DNA from: an uncultured Novosphingobium sp.
GTDB taxonomy: Bacteria; Pseudomonadota; Alphaproteobacteria; Sphingomonadales; Sphingomonadaceae
Assembly (NCBI GenBank): GCA_946886075.1
Contig: CAMPHR010000025.1
Coordinates: forward strand, 1-44,091
Length of the DNA: 44,091 bases
Reading direction: 5' to 3'
Below, in pieces: positions 28,420 through 37,123 of the stretch. Position 1 is the stretch's first letter. Every line of letters starts with the position of its first letter. The position numbers and the translations under genes were made by a program. The notes beneath the pieces were generated by a model. The model was not told the origin of the DNA. It was given only the letters and a program-made list of their open reading frames with translations, and searched no databases.

Positions 28420-29235
28420 TCAGCGCAGCGCTCCGGCAACAAGCTTGTGCAACTTGCTGTGAATGGCATCATTCCCTGCGATCACTTCCTTGCGCTCGAT
28501 GGGCTGGTCGCCGCCGCGGAAGTCCGTGACGAAACCGCCCGCCTCGCGCACCAGCAGCATGCCCGCTGCAACGTCCCAAGGTTGCAGGCCGCTCTCCCAG
28601 AAACCGTCATAGCGGCCCGAAGCCACGTGCGCGAGATCGAGCGAAGCCGCACCAAAGCGCCGGATGCCAGCAACCGAAGGGCCGACCGCGCCAAAGATGC
28701 GCGTCCACTGGGCGAAATCGCCATGCCCCATGAAGGGAATGCCGGTCGCGATCAGGCAATCGCCCATGTCGCGGCGTGCCGACACGCGCAGGCGCTGGTC
28801 GTGCCGCCACGCGCCCCGGCTCTTTTCGGCCCAATAGCTTTCATCCGTCACCGGCTGGTAGATGAGGCCGGTCGTGATTTCGCGTTTGCCGCCACCATAA
28901 AGCGGCTCTTCCACGGCGATGGAAATCGCGAAATGCGGGATGCCGTGCAGGAAGTTGCTGGTGCCGTCGAGCGGATCGATGATCCAGCGCGGCTTGGTGG
29001 GATCACCCTCGATCACCCCGCCTTCTTCCAGCAGGAAGCCCCAATCTGGCCGCGCCTTCTGCAATTCCTCGACCAGCGTCCGCTCGGCCTGCTGATCGGC
29101 CTTGGACACGAAGTCGGCCGGGCCCTTGCGCGACACCTGCAGATGCTCGACCTCACCAAAATCGCGGCGCAGCTTCGACCCCGCCTTGCGCGCGGCGCGC
29201 TCCATGACGGTGAGAAGGCCTGAATGGGATACCAT
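28420..29235 (-). CDS. Inositol monophosphatase family protein (SuhB-like)
   Basis: 271 residues of the Mg-dependent, Li-sensitive phosphatase fold. Metal-binding motifs are FLLEEGG (first acidic site), WIIDPLDGTSNFLHGIPHFA (DPLDGT) and LQPWDVAAGMLLVREAGG. The first motif has EEGG where many family members have EES/EET. The substrate could be inositol-1-phosphate or a related sugar phosphate, and SuhB-type members also act in rRNA antitermination in enterobacteria; neither can be decided here. It lies 35 bases downstream of a small secreted-protein gene in the efp operon. Confidence 0.88.
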   Translation of the reverse strand: MVSHSGLLTVMERAARKAGSKLRRDFGEVEHLQVSRKGPADFVSKADQQAERTLVEELQKARPDWGFLLEEGGVIEGDPTKPRWIIDPLDGTSNFLHGIPHFAISIAVEEPLYGGGKREITTGLIYQPVTDESYWAEKSRGAWRHDQRLRVSARRDMGDCLIATGIPFMGHGDFAQWTRIFGAVGPSVAGIRRFGAASLDLAHVASGRYDGFWESGLQPWDVAAGMLLVREAGGFVTDFRGGDQPIERKEVIAGNDAIHSKLHKLVAGALR

Positions 29236-29270
29236 ATATGATCTCCGCCACCCCGACGGGCGGCCTCTAG

Positions 29271-29636
29271 CTATTTCTTCTTAGGCACAGGCTTGGCGGC
29301 GGGCGCAGTCGGGCGATAGCCGCATGTGCCCGCGATCACCGCCAGCATCTGCGAAGGGTCCTTCCGGTTCACCTTGCCGGGATTGCGTGCGATCACCTTT
29401 TCCGTCGCTTCGCTGATCTTAGACAGCGGATTGACGTACAGACATTCGAACAATGCGGTCTTCACCGGGGCCTCCACGACGTCCGATTGCAGCGCGCTGC
29501 TGACGATCCGCAGCACATAGGCTGCATTGTCGAGCTGCGCCTTTGACGGTTTGTTGACCGTCTGTGCGAAAAGCGCAGCCGACGTGAAGCCGATCGCAAG
29601 GATGGCGGCAGCCGCCGTGCTGCGCTTGAACCGCAT
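29271..29636 (-). CDS. Small secreted protein of unknown function
   Basis: 121 residues from ATG 29636 (a TTG one codon upstream is possible). It has a signal peptide (hydrophobic core AAAILAIGFTSAALFA, likely cut after AQT or FAQ). The mature part has two cysteines (LFECLYV, AGTCGYRP) that could form a disulfide, and a Pro/Ala/Lys tail ending PVPKKK. I do not recognise the family. The ATG overlaps the efp stop (TGATG), so it is translated from the efp transcript. Confidence 0.75.
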   Translation of the reverse strand: MRFKRSTAAAAILAIGFTSAALFAQTVNKPSKAQLDNAAYVLRIVSSALQSDVVEAPVKTALFECLYVNPLSKISEATEKVIARNPGKVNRKDPSQMLAVIAGTCGYRPTAPAAKPVPKKK

Positions 29637-30199
29637 CAATCAGCCCGCTTCACATATTCCCGCTCATACACATCAACGATGATGCGGGTTCCGGTTACGA
29701 TATGCGGCGGCACCATGACGCGCACGCCATTGTCCAGGATCGCAGGCTTGTAGCTCGCCGAAGCCGTCTGTCCCTTCACCACCGCGTCAGCCTCGACCAC
29801 TGTCGCCTCGACCGTTTCGGGCAGTTGCACGCTGATCGGACGCTCTTCATACATTTCCAGCATGACCATCATGCCGTCCTGCAGGAAAGCCGACGCCTCG
29901 CCCACCAGGTCCTGCGGCAGGTTGATCTGCTCATAGGTCTCGGTATCCATGAAGACAAGCATGTCGCCCTCGGCATAGAGATACTGGAAATCCTTGGTAT
30001 CGAGGCGGATGCGTTCCACCGTCTCGGCCGAGCGGAAGCGCACATTGTTCTTGCGCCCGTCGATCAGGTTCTTGAGTTCCACCTGCATATAGGCGCCACC
30101 CTTGCCGGGCTGCGTGTGCTGGATCTTGACGGCACGCCACAGGCTTCCGTCATATTCGATATTGTTGCCGGGACGAATCTCGACGCCGCTGATCTTCAT
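29636..30199 (-). CDS. efp: Translation elongation factor P
   Basis: 187 residues from ATG 30199; the frame extends 16 codons upstream, without family similarity. EF-P rescues ribosomes stalled at polyproline. The KOW-like N domain has the loop [13 protein letters not shown] with the potentially modified Lys33. The two OB domains follow ([41 protein letters not shown]). The loop lysine suggests EpmA-type modification rather than arginine rhamnosylation; the modifying enzyme is not in the window. Confidence 0.96.
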   Translation of the reverse strand: MKISGVEIRPGNNIEYDGSLWRAVKIQHTQPGKGGAYMQVELKNLIDGRKNNVRFRSAETVERIRLDTKDFQYLYAEGDMLVFMDTETYEQINLPQDLVGEASAFLQDGMMVMLEMYEERPISVQLPETVEATVVEADAVVKGQTASASYKPAILDNGVRVMVPPHIVTGTRIIVDVYEREYVKRAD

Positions 30200-30300
30200 G
30201 GGAAGAGCCTGCCTATATGTCTGAAGGTGGAAAAGAGCCGGCCTCATGTTAAAAGGCTGGCCGCGCCTCTACATCGTGCCGCCGTCAAGGGCAAGTAGGC

Positions 30301-30885
30301 TCATCGGATCGGCCGCACCAGCAACGGATAGGGATTGATCGCCCGCCCTCCATACCACGGCTCACCGGACGCGGTTTCGATGACGGCGAAGTGCAGATGC
30401 GGCGCTGCCGGATCGGCATTGCCCGTGCTGCCGACGGTGGCGATCTTCTGCCCTCGCTTGACCATCTGCCCTTCCGCCAGTCCGGGTGCATAGCCGTCCA
30501 GATGCGCATAATAATAGATGCGGCGACCGTCAGGGGACCGCTCATAGATGGTCAACCCGCCATCCTCGCTTGCGAACAGCTTCTCGATACGTCCATCGGC
30601 AGCCGCGAGTACCGCCCTGCCCCGCGCTGCCATGATGTCGATCGCATCGTGCGGGCGCGCCCCGCCTGCCCTCGCCTGCGTAAACGTATCGGTCAACGCG
30701 CTTGGCGGCACGCCTTCCACCGGGATCAGGAGCGGCCCGGCTTCTGCCGCTGCTGGACGTTGAGACCCGACAGGTTGTCGCGTCCCATCTCCCGGCACGA
30801 TCCGCACACACATTTTGAGGAACAAGAGCAGCAGCAGGACGGCGACAATGATGCACACGCATCCTCGCCGTCCCGGCCTCTTCAT
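30301..30885 (-). CDS. M23-family peptidase (LytM-like), membrane-anchored
   Basis: 194 residues. One N-terminal membrane segment (CIIVAVLLLLLFLKMCVRI) is followed by a LytM domain. Zinc-site motifs are present: HDAID (HxxxD) and HLHF (HxH), with YAHLDGYAPGLAEGQMVKRG between them. Active family members cut peptide cross-links in peptidoglycan; those with the full site, as here, are likely to be enzymes. The ATG overlaps the L,D-transpeptidase stop (ATGA), so the two cell-wall genes are probably co-expressed, one cross-linking and the other cutting. Confidence 0.85.
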   Translation of the reverse strand: MKRPGRRGCVCIIVAVLLLLLFLKMCVRIVPGDGTRQPVGSQRPAAAEAGPLLIPVEGVPPSALTDTFTQARAGGARPHDAIDIMAARGRAVLAAADGRIEKLFASEDGGLTIYERSPDGRRIYYYAHLDGYAPGLAEGQMVKRGQKIATVGSTGNADPAAPHLHFAVIETASGEPWYGGRAINPYPLLVRPIR

Positions 30886-31979
30886 GCCTGAAATACCGCC
30901 TTCACCCCGCTCTTCACCATCTGCGCCAGCCGCGCGGCATCCCAGTTGGTCAGGCGGATGCAGCCATGGCTTTCGGTGCGGCCGATGGCCTGCGGTTCAG
31001 GGGTCCCGTGAATGCCATAATGCTGCTTCGACAGGTCGATCCAGACAACCCCGACTGGCCCATTGGGGCCCGGCTTCAGCACCGCCTTCTCATCCTTCGC
31101 ATCGGCATCCCAGAACAGATCGGGATTATAATGAAAATCGGGATTGCGGCTGATCCCCTTGATTTCCCAGGTGCCCAGCGGCAGCGGATCATGTTCCGAT
31201 CCCATTGTCGCCGGGAATTGCGCGATCAGCTTGTTGGCCTTGTCGAATACGCGCAGCACGCCTTCGGACTTGTCCACGACCACATGGTCGGCCTGCGGCT
31301 GATCCTTCGCCACCGCCAGGCTGGCGAGCGTCGTGCCCCAGCCACGTTCATCGCCCTCGATCTGCGCGACCGGCTGATTGCCGACAGCAGGCACTCGCAC
31401 GGTAGCGCCCGGCCCGATCTTCGTATTGGGCGCATTCAATGCCACCAACACTTCGGGCTTCGTATGAAAGCGCTCGGCAAGCTTTTCGATCAGGTTGCGA
31501 TAGCCCAGCGCAGGGAGCTTCGCCTGATCCGCATATTCCTTGGGGATCGCGGTAAACGGCCCATGCGCAAAGCCTTCGGGGATCGTCACCAGCCATGTCG
31601 CTGGCGGCGGCTTGTCGCCCAGCAGCGCCTTGGCCGTCGCCTCATCATATTTGCCGGTCTCCGGCAGACCCCTTGCTGCCTGAAAACCCTTCAACGCGGC
31701 GGTGAAGGACATGCCTTCCTTCCCGTCCAGCACCCCGGGAGAAAAGCCTGCCCGATCAAGCGCCACCTGCGCCTGCAGGATCGAGTCCGCACGCGCTGGC
31801 GTACCGCCCGGTTCCGGCACGATGGTAAATGCATAGGGATCGCCAGCTGGCTTGGCTGCTACTCCCTGTCCTGCCTCCTTCTGGTCAGCCGCAGGCGCTC
31901 CTCCGCTTTCATTGGCGTCAGTGACGGAAACCTTGCAAGCGGTGCAAAGCAGCGTGATCGCGAGCAGATATGTTTTCAA
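30882..31979 (-). CDS. L,D-transpeptidase (YkuD) with peptidoglycan-binding domain
   Basis: 365 residues from TTG 31979, which has GGGAGA eight bases upstream; an upstream TTG at 32018 only adds 13 unlikely residues. The short hydrophobic N terminus LLAITLLCTAC looks like a lipoprotein signal, though the -3 residue (Cys) is not canonical. A PG_binding_1-like domain lies at about 55-110 (ALDRAGFSPGVLDGKEGM). A LysM-like segment follows (LAERFHTKPEVLVALNAPNT). The YkuD catalytic domain ends with the nucleophile motif RTESHGCIRLTNWDA. It forms 3-3 cross-links or attaches proteins to peptidoglycan. Confidence 0.88.
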   Translation of the reverse strand: MKTYLLAITLLCTACKVSVTDANESGGAPAADQKEAGQGVAAKPAGDPYAFTIVPEPGGTPARADSILQAQVALDRAGFSPGVLDGKEGMSFTAALKGFQAARGLPETGKYDEATAKALLGDKPPPATWLVTIPEGFAHGPFTAIPKEYADQAKLPALGYRNLIEKLAERFHTKPEVLVALNAPNTKIGPGATVRVPAVGNQPVAQIEGDERGWGTTLASLAVAKDQPQADHVVVDKSEGVLRVFDKANKLIAQFPATMGSEHDPLPLGTWEIKGISRNPDFHYNPDLFWDADAKDEKAVLKPGPNGPVGVVWIDLSKQHYGIHGTPEPQAIGRTESHGCIRLTNWDAARLAQMVKSGVKAVFQA

Positions 31980-32018
31980 GGCGATGCTCTCCCGATGTTC
32001 GGGAGGAGAAACGCGCAA

Positions 32019-32189
32019 AGTCGGGGAAAGCTTCCTCGCGCGATCAACTAAGCCCTGGGAGGCCCTGATTAGAGCCTATGTATTCGATCTAAATTCCTCA
32101 TCCCGTTCGGGCTGAGCCTGTCGAAGCCTACCCCTGAGCTTGTCGAAGGCCTCAAGGCTACCGGCGTCGCCCGGATGTTTTAGATCCCT
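32019..32189. other. Intergenic stretch with two repeat units
   Basis: No gene seen. It holds two copies of the short palindromic repeat listed at 32105-32151, directly downstream of thiE, and the promoter region of the L,D-transpeptidase. Confidence 0.6.
32105..32151. repeat. Two tandem CTGAGC-TGTCGAAG type repeat units
   Basis: The units GGGCTGAGCCTGTCGAAGCC and CCCTGAGCTTGTCGAAGGCC lie nine bases or less apart. A third relative is at 39991-40017. Each folds into a short hairpin with GGGC/GCCC-type ends. This class of intergenic palindrome is common in sphingomonads. It may assist 3'-end formation of thiE. Confidence 0.6.
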
Positions 32190-32882
32190 CTAAGCCCCGC
32201 CCAGCACTGCCGAAAACGCCGCAACGCCCGCGCGCGGACCATCAGGATGCGCCCATACCGCGCTGCTCACCGCGAGGAAATCCGCCCCCGCCTCGACCAG
32301 CGGCGCGGCATTGTCGGCCGTGACTCCTCCAATCGCCACGCATGGTAGTTCGAACAGGGTCGTCCACCAGCTGAGGATCGACGGCTCCGGCCGGTGATGG
32401 GTTTCCTTGGTGGTCGTCGGATAAAAGGCGCCGAAGGCAACATAGTCCGCCCCCGCCTCCCCTGCTTCCATCGCGAGGTGGCGGCTATCATGACATGTCA
32501 CGCCGATCTGCACCTTCGGCCCCAATATCTTTCGCGCCTCTCGCGGATCGCCATCGCCCTGCCCCAGATGCACGCCATCTGCGCCCAGTCGCTTGGCCAG
32601 CGCGACGCTGTCATTGATGATGAAGGCGACCTCCCGCTCCGCGCACAGCTTCTGCAACGGTTCCGCCGCCCGGGCGATCGCATCCTCGTCCAGGCCCTTC
32701 AACCGCAACTGAAACGCAGCAACCTTGCCGCCGTCCAGAGCCTCGGCCAACCGTGCGGCGAAGCCGTCCTCCATCGCGGGCGGCGATATCAGGTAAAGCT
32801 GGCACGGCGGGCGGAATCCCTTTTCGAACTGGTCGGCAAAATGCGGATCGAGCGCCAGTTCTTCGTCAGTAAAGTCGGTCAT
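32190..32882 (-). CDS. thiE: Thiamine phosphate synthase
   Basis: 230 residues, TIM-barrel enzyme joining HMP-PP and HET-P to thiamine phosphate. Motifs are [40 protein letters not shown] (diphosphate/Mg site), [21 protein letters not shown] and [14 protein letters not shown], then [19 protein letters not shown]. About 20 residues precede the usual N terminus. It stands alone here without other thi genes. The 74 bases upstream are too short and lack the motifs for a TPP riboswitch. Confidence 0.92.
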   Translation of the reverse strand: MTDFTDEELALDPHFADQFEKGFRPPCQLYLISPPAMEDGFAARLAEALDGGKVAAFQLRLKGLDEDAIARAAEPLQKLCAEREVAFIINDSVALAKRLGADGVHLGQGDGDPREARKILGPKVQIGVTCHDSRHLAMEAGEAGADYVAFGAFYPTTTKETHHRPEPSILSWWTTLFELPCVAIGGVTADNAAPLVEAGADFLAVSSAVWAHPDGPRAGVAAFSAVLGGA

Positions 32883-32956
32883 GCACAGCCCTTAGCGTGT
32901 TTCGCGCCTCAAGGAAAAGGAGGGAACCGCGTCCCCGTCCGGCGGCTTGTCCCGTC

Positions 32957-33700
32957 ATGATCAGGGTCGGCTGCTCGGGATGGAATTATCGCCACTGGCG
33001 CGGCGCTTTCTACCCCGAGAAGCTGGCGATGAAGCGCTGGTTCGCCTTCTACGCCGAACATTTCGACACGGTGGAGATTAACAACAGCTTCTACCGCCTC
33101 CCCAAACCCGACACAGTCGACGGCTGGCGCGATCAAGCCCCGCCCGGTTTCTGTTATTCGGTGAAAGCGAACCGTTACCTCACCCAGGCGCTTAAGCTTT
33201 CGAATTGCGAAGAGCCGATGGAGCGGATGATGGCATCCTTCCGCCACTTCGGCCCGACGCTCGGCCCCGTCCTTTATCAGCTGCCGCCCAGCCTCGCGCT
33301 CAATCTCGACCGGCTGGAAAGCTTTCTCAAGCTCCAGCCTCCGGACATCGTCCCGGTGTTCGAGTTTCGCCACTCCAGTTGGTATGAAGACGCAACGTAC
33401 GAATTGCTCGACCGCCATGGCGCAAGCTTCTGCGTCCACGACATGCCCGGATCATCGGGCCCCCGCATCGCGACGGGCCCGGCCGCCTATGTCCGCTTCC
33501 ATGGCGGCCAAGGCAAATATTGGGGTCGCTATGCGGAGGATGATCTGCGCGAATGGGCGGGGTGGATGACCGATCAGGAACGGCAGGGCCGCGCCGTCTG
33601 GGCCTATTTCAACAACGACATCAACGCCGACGCCATCCACGACGCCGCGGCGCTTAAAGCTATGGTGGGCAGAAGAAGCCGCAGCCAGTCAGGCAAATGA
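32957..33700 (+). CDS. DUF72 domain protein (YecE-like)
   Basis: 247 residues from ATG 32957; the frame's upstream codons are not family-like. It is a TIM-barrel-like DUF72 protein: MIRVGCSGWNYRHWRGAFYP, FDTVEINNSFYRLP, FCYSVKANRYLTQ, GPVLYQLPPSLALN, FEFRHSSWY, and the C-terminal VWAYFNNDINADAIHDAA. The biochemical function is unknown. It is the only plus-strand gene in the region, divergent from thiE and convergent with the aldolase gene. The stop codon lies in a hairpin shared by both genes' 3' ends. Confidence 0.9.
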   Translation: MIRVGCSGWNYRHWRGAFYPEKLAMKRWFAFYAEHFDTVEINNSFYRLPKPDTVDGWRDQAPPGFCYSVKANRYLTQALKLSNCEEPMERMMASFRHFGPTLGPVLYQLPPSLALNLDRLESFLKLQPPDIVPVFEFRHSSWYEDATYELLDRHGASFCVHDMPGSSGPRIATGPAAYVRFHGGQGKYWGRYAEDDLREWAGWMTDQERQGRAVWAYFNNDINADAIHDAAALKAMVGRRSRSQSGK

Positions 33701-33734
33701 GAGCTGCCGGACCTTTATCGCCAGCAGCTCTCAT
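33697..33734. terminator. Inverted repeat between convergent genes
   Basis: Bases 33697-33707 (ATGAGAGCTGC) are the exact reverse complement of 33724-33734, with a 16-base loop. The TGA of the DUF72 gene is part of the left arm, and the aldolase stop lies seven bases to the right. There is no T run on either strand, so it is more likely a 3'-end stabiliser or factor-assisted terminator than a classic intrinsic one. Confidence 0.45.
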
Positions 33735-33740
33735 GTCAGG

Positions 33741-34637
33741 TCACGCCGCCTTGCTGGTCGAGGCTGTGTAGATTTCGTCGATCGCCTGACCCAGCGACCC
33801 GTTGAACTCATCCTCGCTCATCTGGTGGCGCAGGTCGTTCAGCAGCGCACGGCTGAAGCTGGCGATGATGCCGCGGTTCTTGGCCAGCTCAACGCAAGCC
33901 TCGGCGCGCGAGAAGCCGCCCGACAGCGCCACGACGCGCAGCACCTTGGGATGATCGACCAGCGCGTCGAACAACCCAGCCTTCGCCGGGAGCGACAGCT
34001 TCAGCATCACCTGCTGGCCTTCGGGCAGCGCGTCCAGACCCTTGAGCAGTTCCTCCAGCAGGATCTGGTCAGCGTCGGCGCGTTCGGGGCTCTTGATGTT
34101 GATCTCGGGCTCCAGCATCGGCATCAGCCCGGCGGCGAGAACCTGCGCGCCCACCTCGAACTGCTGCTTGACGATCGCGGCGATGCCTTCGCGGTTGGCG
34201 AGATTGATAACCGAACGCTCCTTGGTACCGAACACGCCCAGCGACTTGGCGCGCTTCAGCAGCACGTCCAGCTCCGGCATCGGCTTCATCAACTGCACGC
34301 CGTTCGCCTCGTCTTCCAGACCCTTGTCGATCTTGATGAAGGGCACGACGCCCCGCTCGAGCAGCGCCTGGGGCACGGACTTGCCGCCCGCCTGGCCATC
34401 CATCGTCCGTTCGAACAGGATCGCGCCGATCACCTTTTCGCCCGTGAAGCAGGGCGAGGTGATGATGCGGCTACGCATGTCGTGGATGAGGCCGAACATC
34501 TCCTCATCATTGCTCCACGCGCCTTCTTCGACGCCATAGCCCTTCAGCGCCTTGGGCGTCGAACCACCGCTCTGGTCGAGCGCGGCGATGAAGCCGTTAC
34601 CGTCGGCAATTTTGTTCTTCATGTCCTGATCCAGCAT
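33741..34637 (-). CDS. fda: Fructose-bisphosphate aldolase, class I
   Basis: 298 residues from ATG 34637, with AGAAGG nine bases upstream; GTG 34643 is two codons earlier and sits too close to that site. It is a Schiff-base aldolase of the bacterial class I type: GFIAALDQSGGSTPKAL, GAILFERTMDG, FIKIDKGLEDEANGVQLMKP, GLMPMLEPEINIKS, and the region VMLKLSLPAKAG with the expected active-site lysine, then VVALSGGFSRAEACVELA. It cleaves fructose-1,6-bisphosphate reversibly. It is the last gene of the tkt-gap-pgk-fda cluster, separated from pgk by an intrinsic terminator. Confidence 0.93.
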   Translation of the reverse strand: MLDQDMKNKIADGNGFIAALDQSGGSTPKALKGYGVEEGAWSNDEEMFGLIHDMRSRIITSPCFTGEKVIGAILFERTMDGQAGGKSVPQALLERGVVPFIKIDKGLEDEANGVQLMKPMPELDVLLKRAKSLGVFGTKERSVINLANREGIAAIVKQQFEVGAQVLAAGLMPMLEPEINIKSPERADADQILLEELLKGLDALPEGQQVMLKLSLPAKAGLFDALVDHPKVLRVVALSGGFSRAEACVELAKNRGIIASFSRALLNDLRHQMSEDEFNGSLGQAIDEIYTASTSKAA

Positions 34638-34690
34638 CTGCACATACCTTCTCTGTTGGGTTTGCGCCGCCCCTTCGGCGGCATCTGAAA

Positions 34691-34725
34691 CGATAAAAAG
34701 GCCGCCATTTTGTGAGGGCGGCCTT
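34691..34725 (-). terminator. Intrinsic terminator after pgk
   Basis: Arms 34698-34706 and 34717-34725 are exact reverse complements (AAGGCCGCC/GGCGGCCTT) with a ten-base loop. On the minus strand the stem is followed by a U-rich tail. It begins seven bases after the pgk stop, in the 5' region of the aldolase gene, so aldolase must have its own promoter or depend on read-through. Confidence 0.85.
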
Positions 34726-34731
34726 CGAAGT

Positions 34732-35937
34732 TCACACCATCAATGCGCTCACGCCCGGCAGGTCCTTGCCTTCCATCCATTCAAGGAAAGCGCCGCCTGC
34801 GGTGGACACGAACGTAAAGTCGCCCGCGACGCCCGCATGGTTGAGCGCCGCAACGGTATCACCGCCGCCCGCCACCGATGTCAGGCCACCTTCCTTAGTC
34901 AACGCCGCCGCCGTCTTGGCGAGCGCCACGGTCGCCTTGTCGAAAGGCGCGATCTCGAACGCGCCGAGCGGCCCGTTCCACACCAGCGTCCGGCAGTTCT
35001 TGAGCGCATCGCCCAGCGCCTCGACGGCGGCCGGGCCTACGTCCAGGATCATCTCGTCAGCCGCGACTTCATGCACATTGCACGTCCGCACTGACGGCGG
35101 GTTGGCCGCAAATTCCTTCGCCACCACCACGTCATAGGGCAAGTGGATGGTGCAACCGGCAGCCTCGGCCTTGTCGAAGATCGCCTCGGCGGTCTCCGCC
35201 AAATCCTTCTCACACAGCGACTTGCCGACATCGACGCCGCGCGCGTGAAGGAAGGTGTTGGCCATGCCCCCGCCGATGATCAGATGATCGACCTTGGCGA
35301 CGAGGTTGTTCAGCACATCGAGCTTGGTCGAAACCTTCGCCCCGCCGACCACCGCCGCGACCGGCTTCACCTGCTCGCCCAGCGCCGCCTGCAGCGCGTC
35401 CAGTTCCTTTTCCATCGATCGCCCGGCAAAGGACGGCAGCTTGCGCGCCAACCCTTCGGTCGAAGCATGGGCGCGGTGCGCGGCGGAAAAGGCGTCGTTC
35501 ACATAGAGGTCGCCGATCGCCGCGATCGCGTCCACCAGCGCGGGATCATTCTTTTCCTCGCCGGGATGAAAGCGGGTATTTTCCAGGATCGAGATATCGC
35601 CCGGACGCATAACGGCGATGCCGTCGACCGCCGCTTCGCCGCAGCAATCGGGGATGAACTGCACGTCGCGGCCCAGCACCTGCGTCAGCGGACGCGTGAT
35701 TTTCGACAAGGAATATTCCGGGTTCTTCTGCCCCTTGGGCCGTCCGAAGTGCGCCAGGATCAGCACCTTCGCGCCGCGATCCGCGAGCTCAAGGATCGTC
35801 GGCATCGCCGCGCGCAGGCGCGTGTCGTCCGTCACGCTGCCGTCCTGCATCGGCACGTTTAAATCTTCGCGCACCAGCACGGCCTTGCCGTGGATGTCGC
35901 CCATATCGTCCAGCGTCTTGAAGGGCTTGGCCACCAT
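34732..35937 (-). CDS. pgk: Phosphoglycerate kinase
   Basis: 401 residues from ATG 35937 (an ATG at 35952 five codons upstream has a GGGAGG too close for good spacing, and cannot be excluded). It transfers phosphate between 1,3-bisphosphoglycerate and ADP. Motifs are [80 protein letters not shown] and [14 protein letters not shown] paired repeat element lies directly upstream, between it and the gap terminator. Confidence 0.95.
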   Translation of the reverse strand: MVAKPFKTLDDMGDIHGKAVLVREDLNVPMQDGSVTDDTRLRAAMPTILELADRGAKVLILAHFGRPKGQKNPEYSLSKITRPLTQVLGRDVQFIPDCCGEAAVDGIAVMRPGDISILENTRFHPGEEKNDPALVDAIAAIGDLYVNDAFSAAHRAHASTEGLARKLPSFAGRSMEKELDALQAALGEQVKPVAAVVGGAKVSTKLDVLNNLVAKVDHLIIGGGMANTFLHARGVDVGKSLCEKDLAETAEAIFDKAEAAGCTIHLPYDVVVAKEFAANPPSVRTCNVHEVAADEMILDVGPAAVEALGDALKNCRTLVWNGPLGAFEIAPFDKATVALAKTAAALTKEGGLTSVAGGGDTVAALNHAGVAGDFTFVSTAGGAFLEWMEGKDLPGVSALMV

Positions 35938-35960
35938 GATGCTCCCAGCCATCCCCTCCC

Positions 35961-36042
35961 GTCATCCCAGCGAACGCTGGGATCTCATGCCTCGGGCGGG
36001 ACGTAAGTAGAAAAACGAGATCCCAGCCTGCGCTGGGATGAC
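35961..36042. repeat. Inverted pair of GTCATCCCAGC repeat units
   Basis: Unit 1 (35961-35986) starts GTCATCCCAGCG and has the hairpin ATCCCAGCG-AA-CGCTGGGAT. Unit 2 (36017-36042) is the same element in the opposite orientation, ending CGCTGGGATGAC. About 30 bases lie between. A second, similarly built pair is at 40963-41041. The arrangement resembles paired REP/BIME elements, here between gap and pgk. Confidence 0.75.
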
Positions 36043-36072
36043 GAAAAAAGGGGCGAGCCTAAGGCCCGCCCC
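36043..36072 (-). terminator. Intrinsic terminator after gap
   Basis: On the minus strand GGGGCGGGCC pairs with GGCTCGCCCC (36063-36072 with 36050-36059, one G-U pair) around a TTA-type loop, followed by a run of six U. It begins eight bases after the gap stop codon. It is strong and correctly oriented. Confidence 0.88.
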
Positions 36073-36079
36073 ATCATTC

Positions 36080-37090
<1,011 letters not shown>

Positions 37091-37123
37091 TGCACTAGCC
37101 TCCTGATTGGGTAAATGTTCTTC

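Noticed and set aside
32883..32956. TPP riboswitch ahead of thiE
   Set aside because: The gap is 74 bases, shared with a divergent gene, and I do not see the conserved CTGAGA / GGGATG-type elements.
35961..36042. CRISPR array
   Set aside because: Only two units in inverted orientation, each self-palindromic, with one spacer-like gap and no cas genes nearby.
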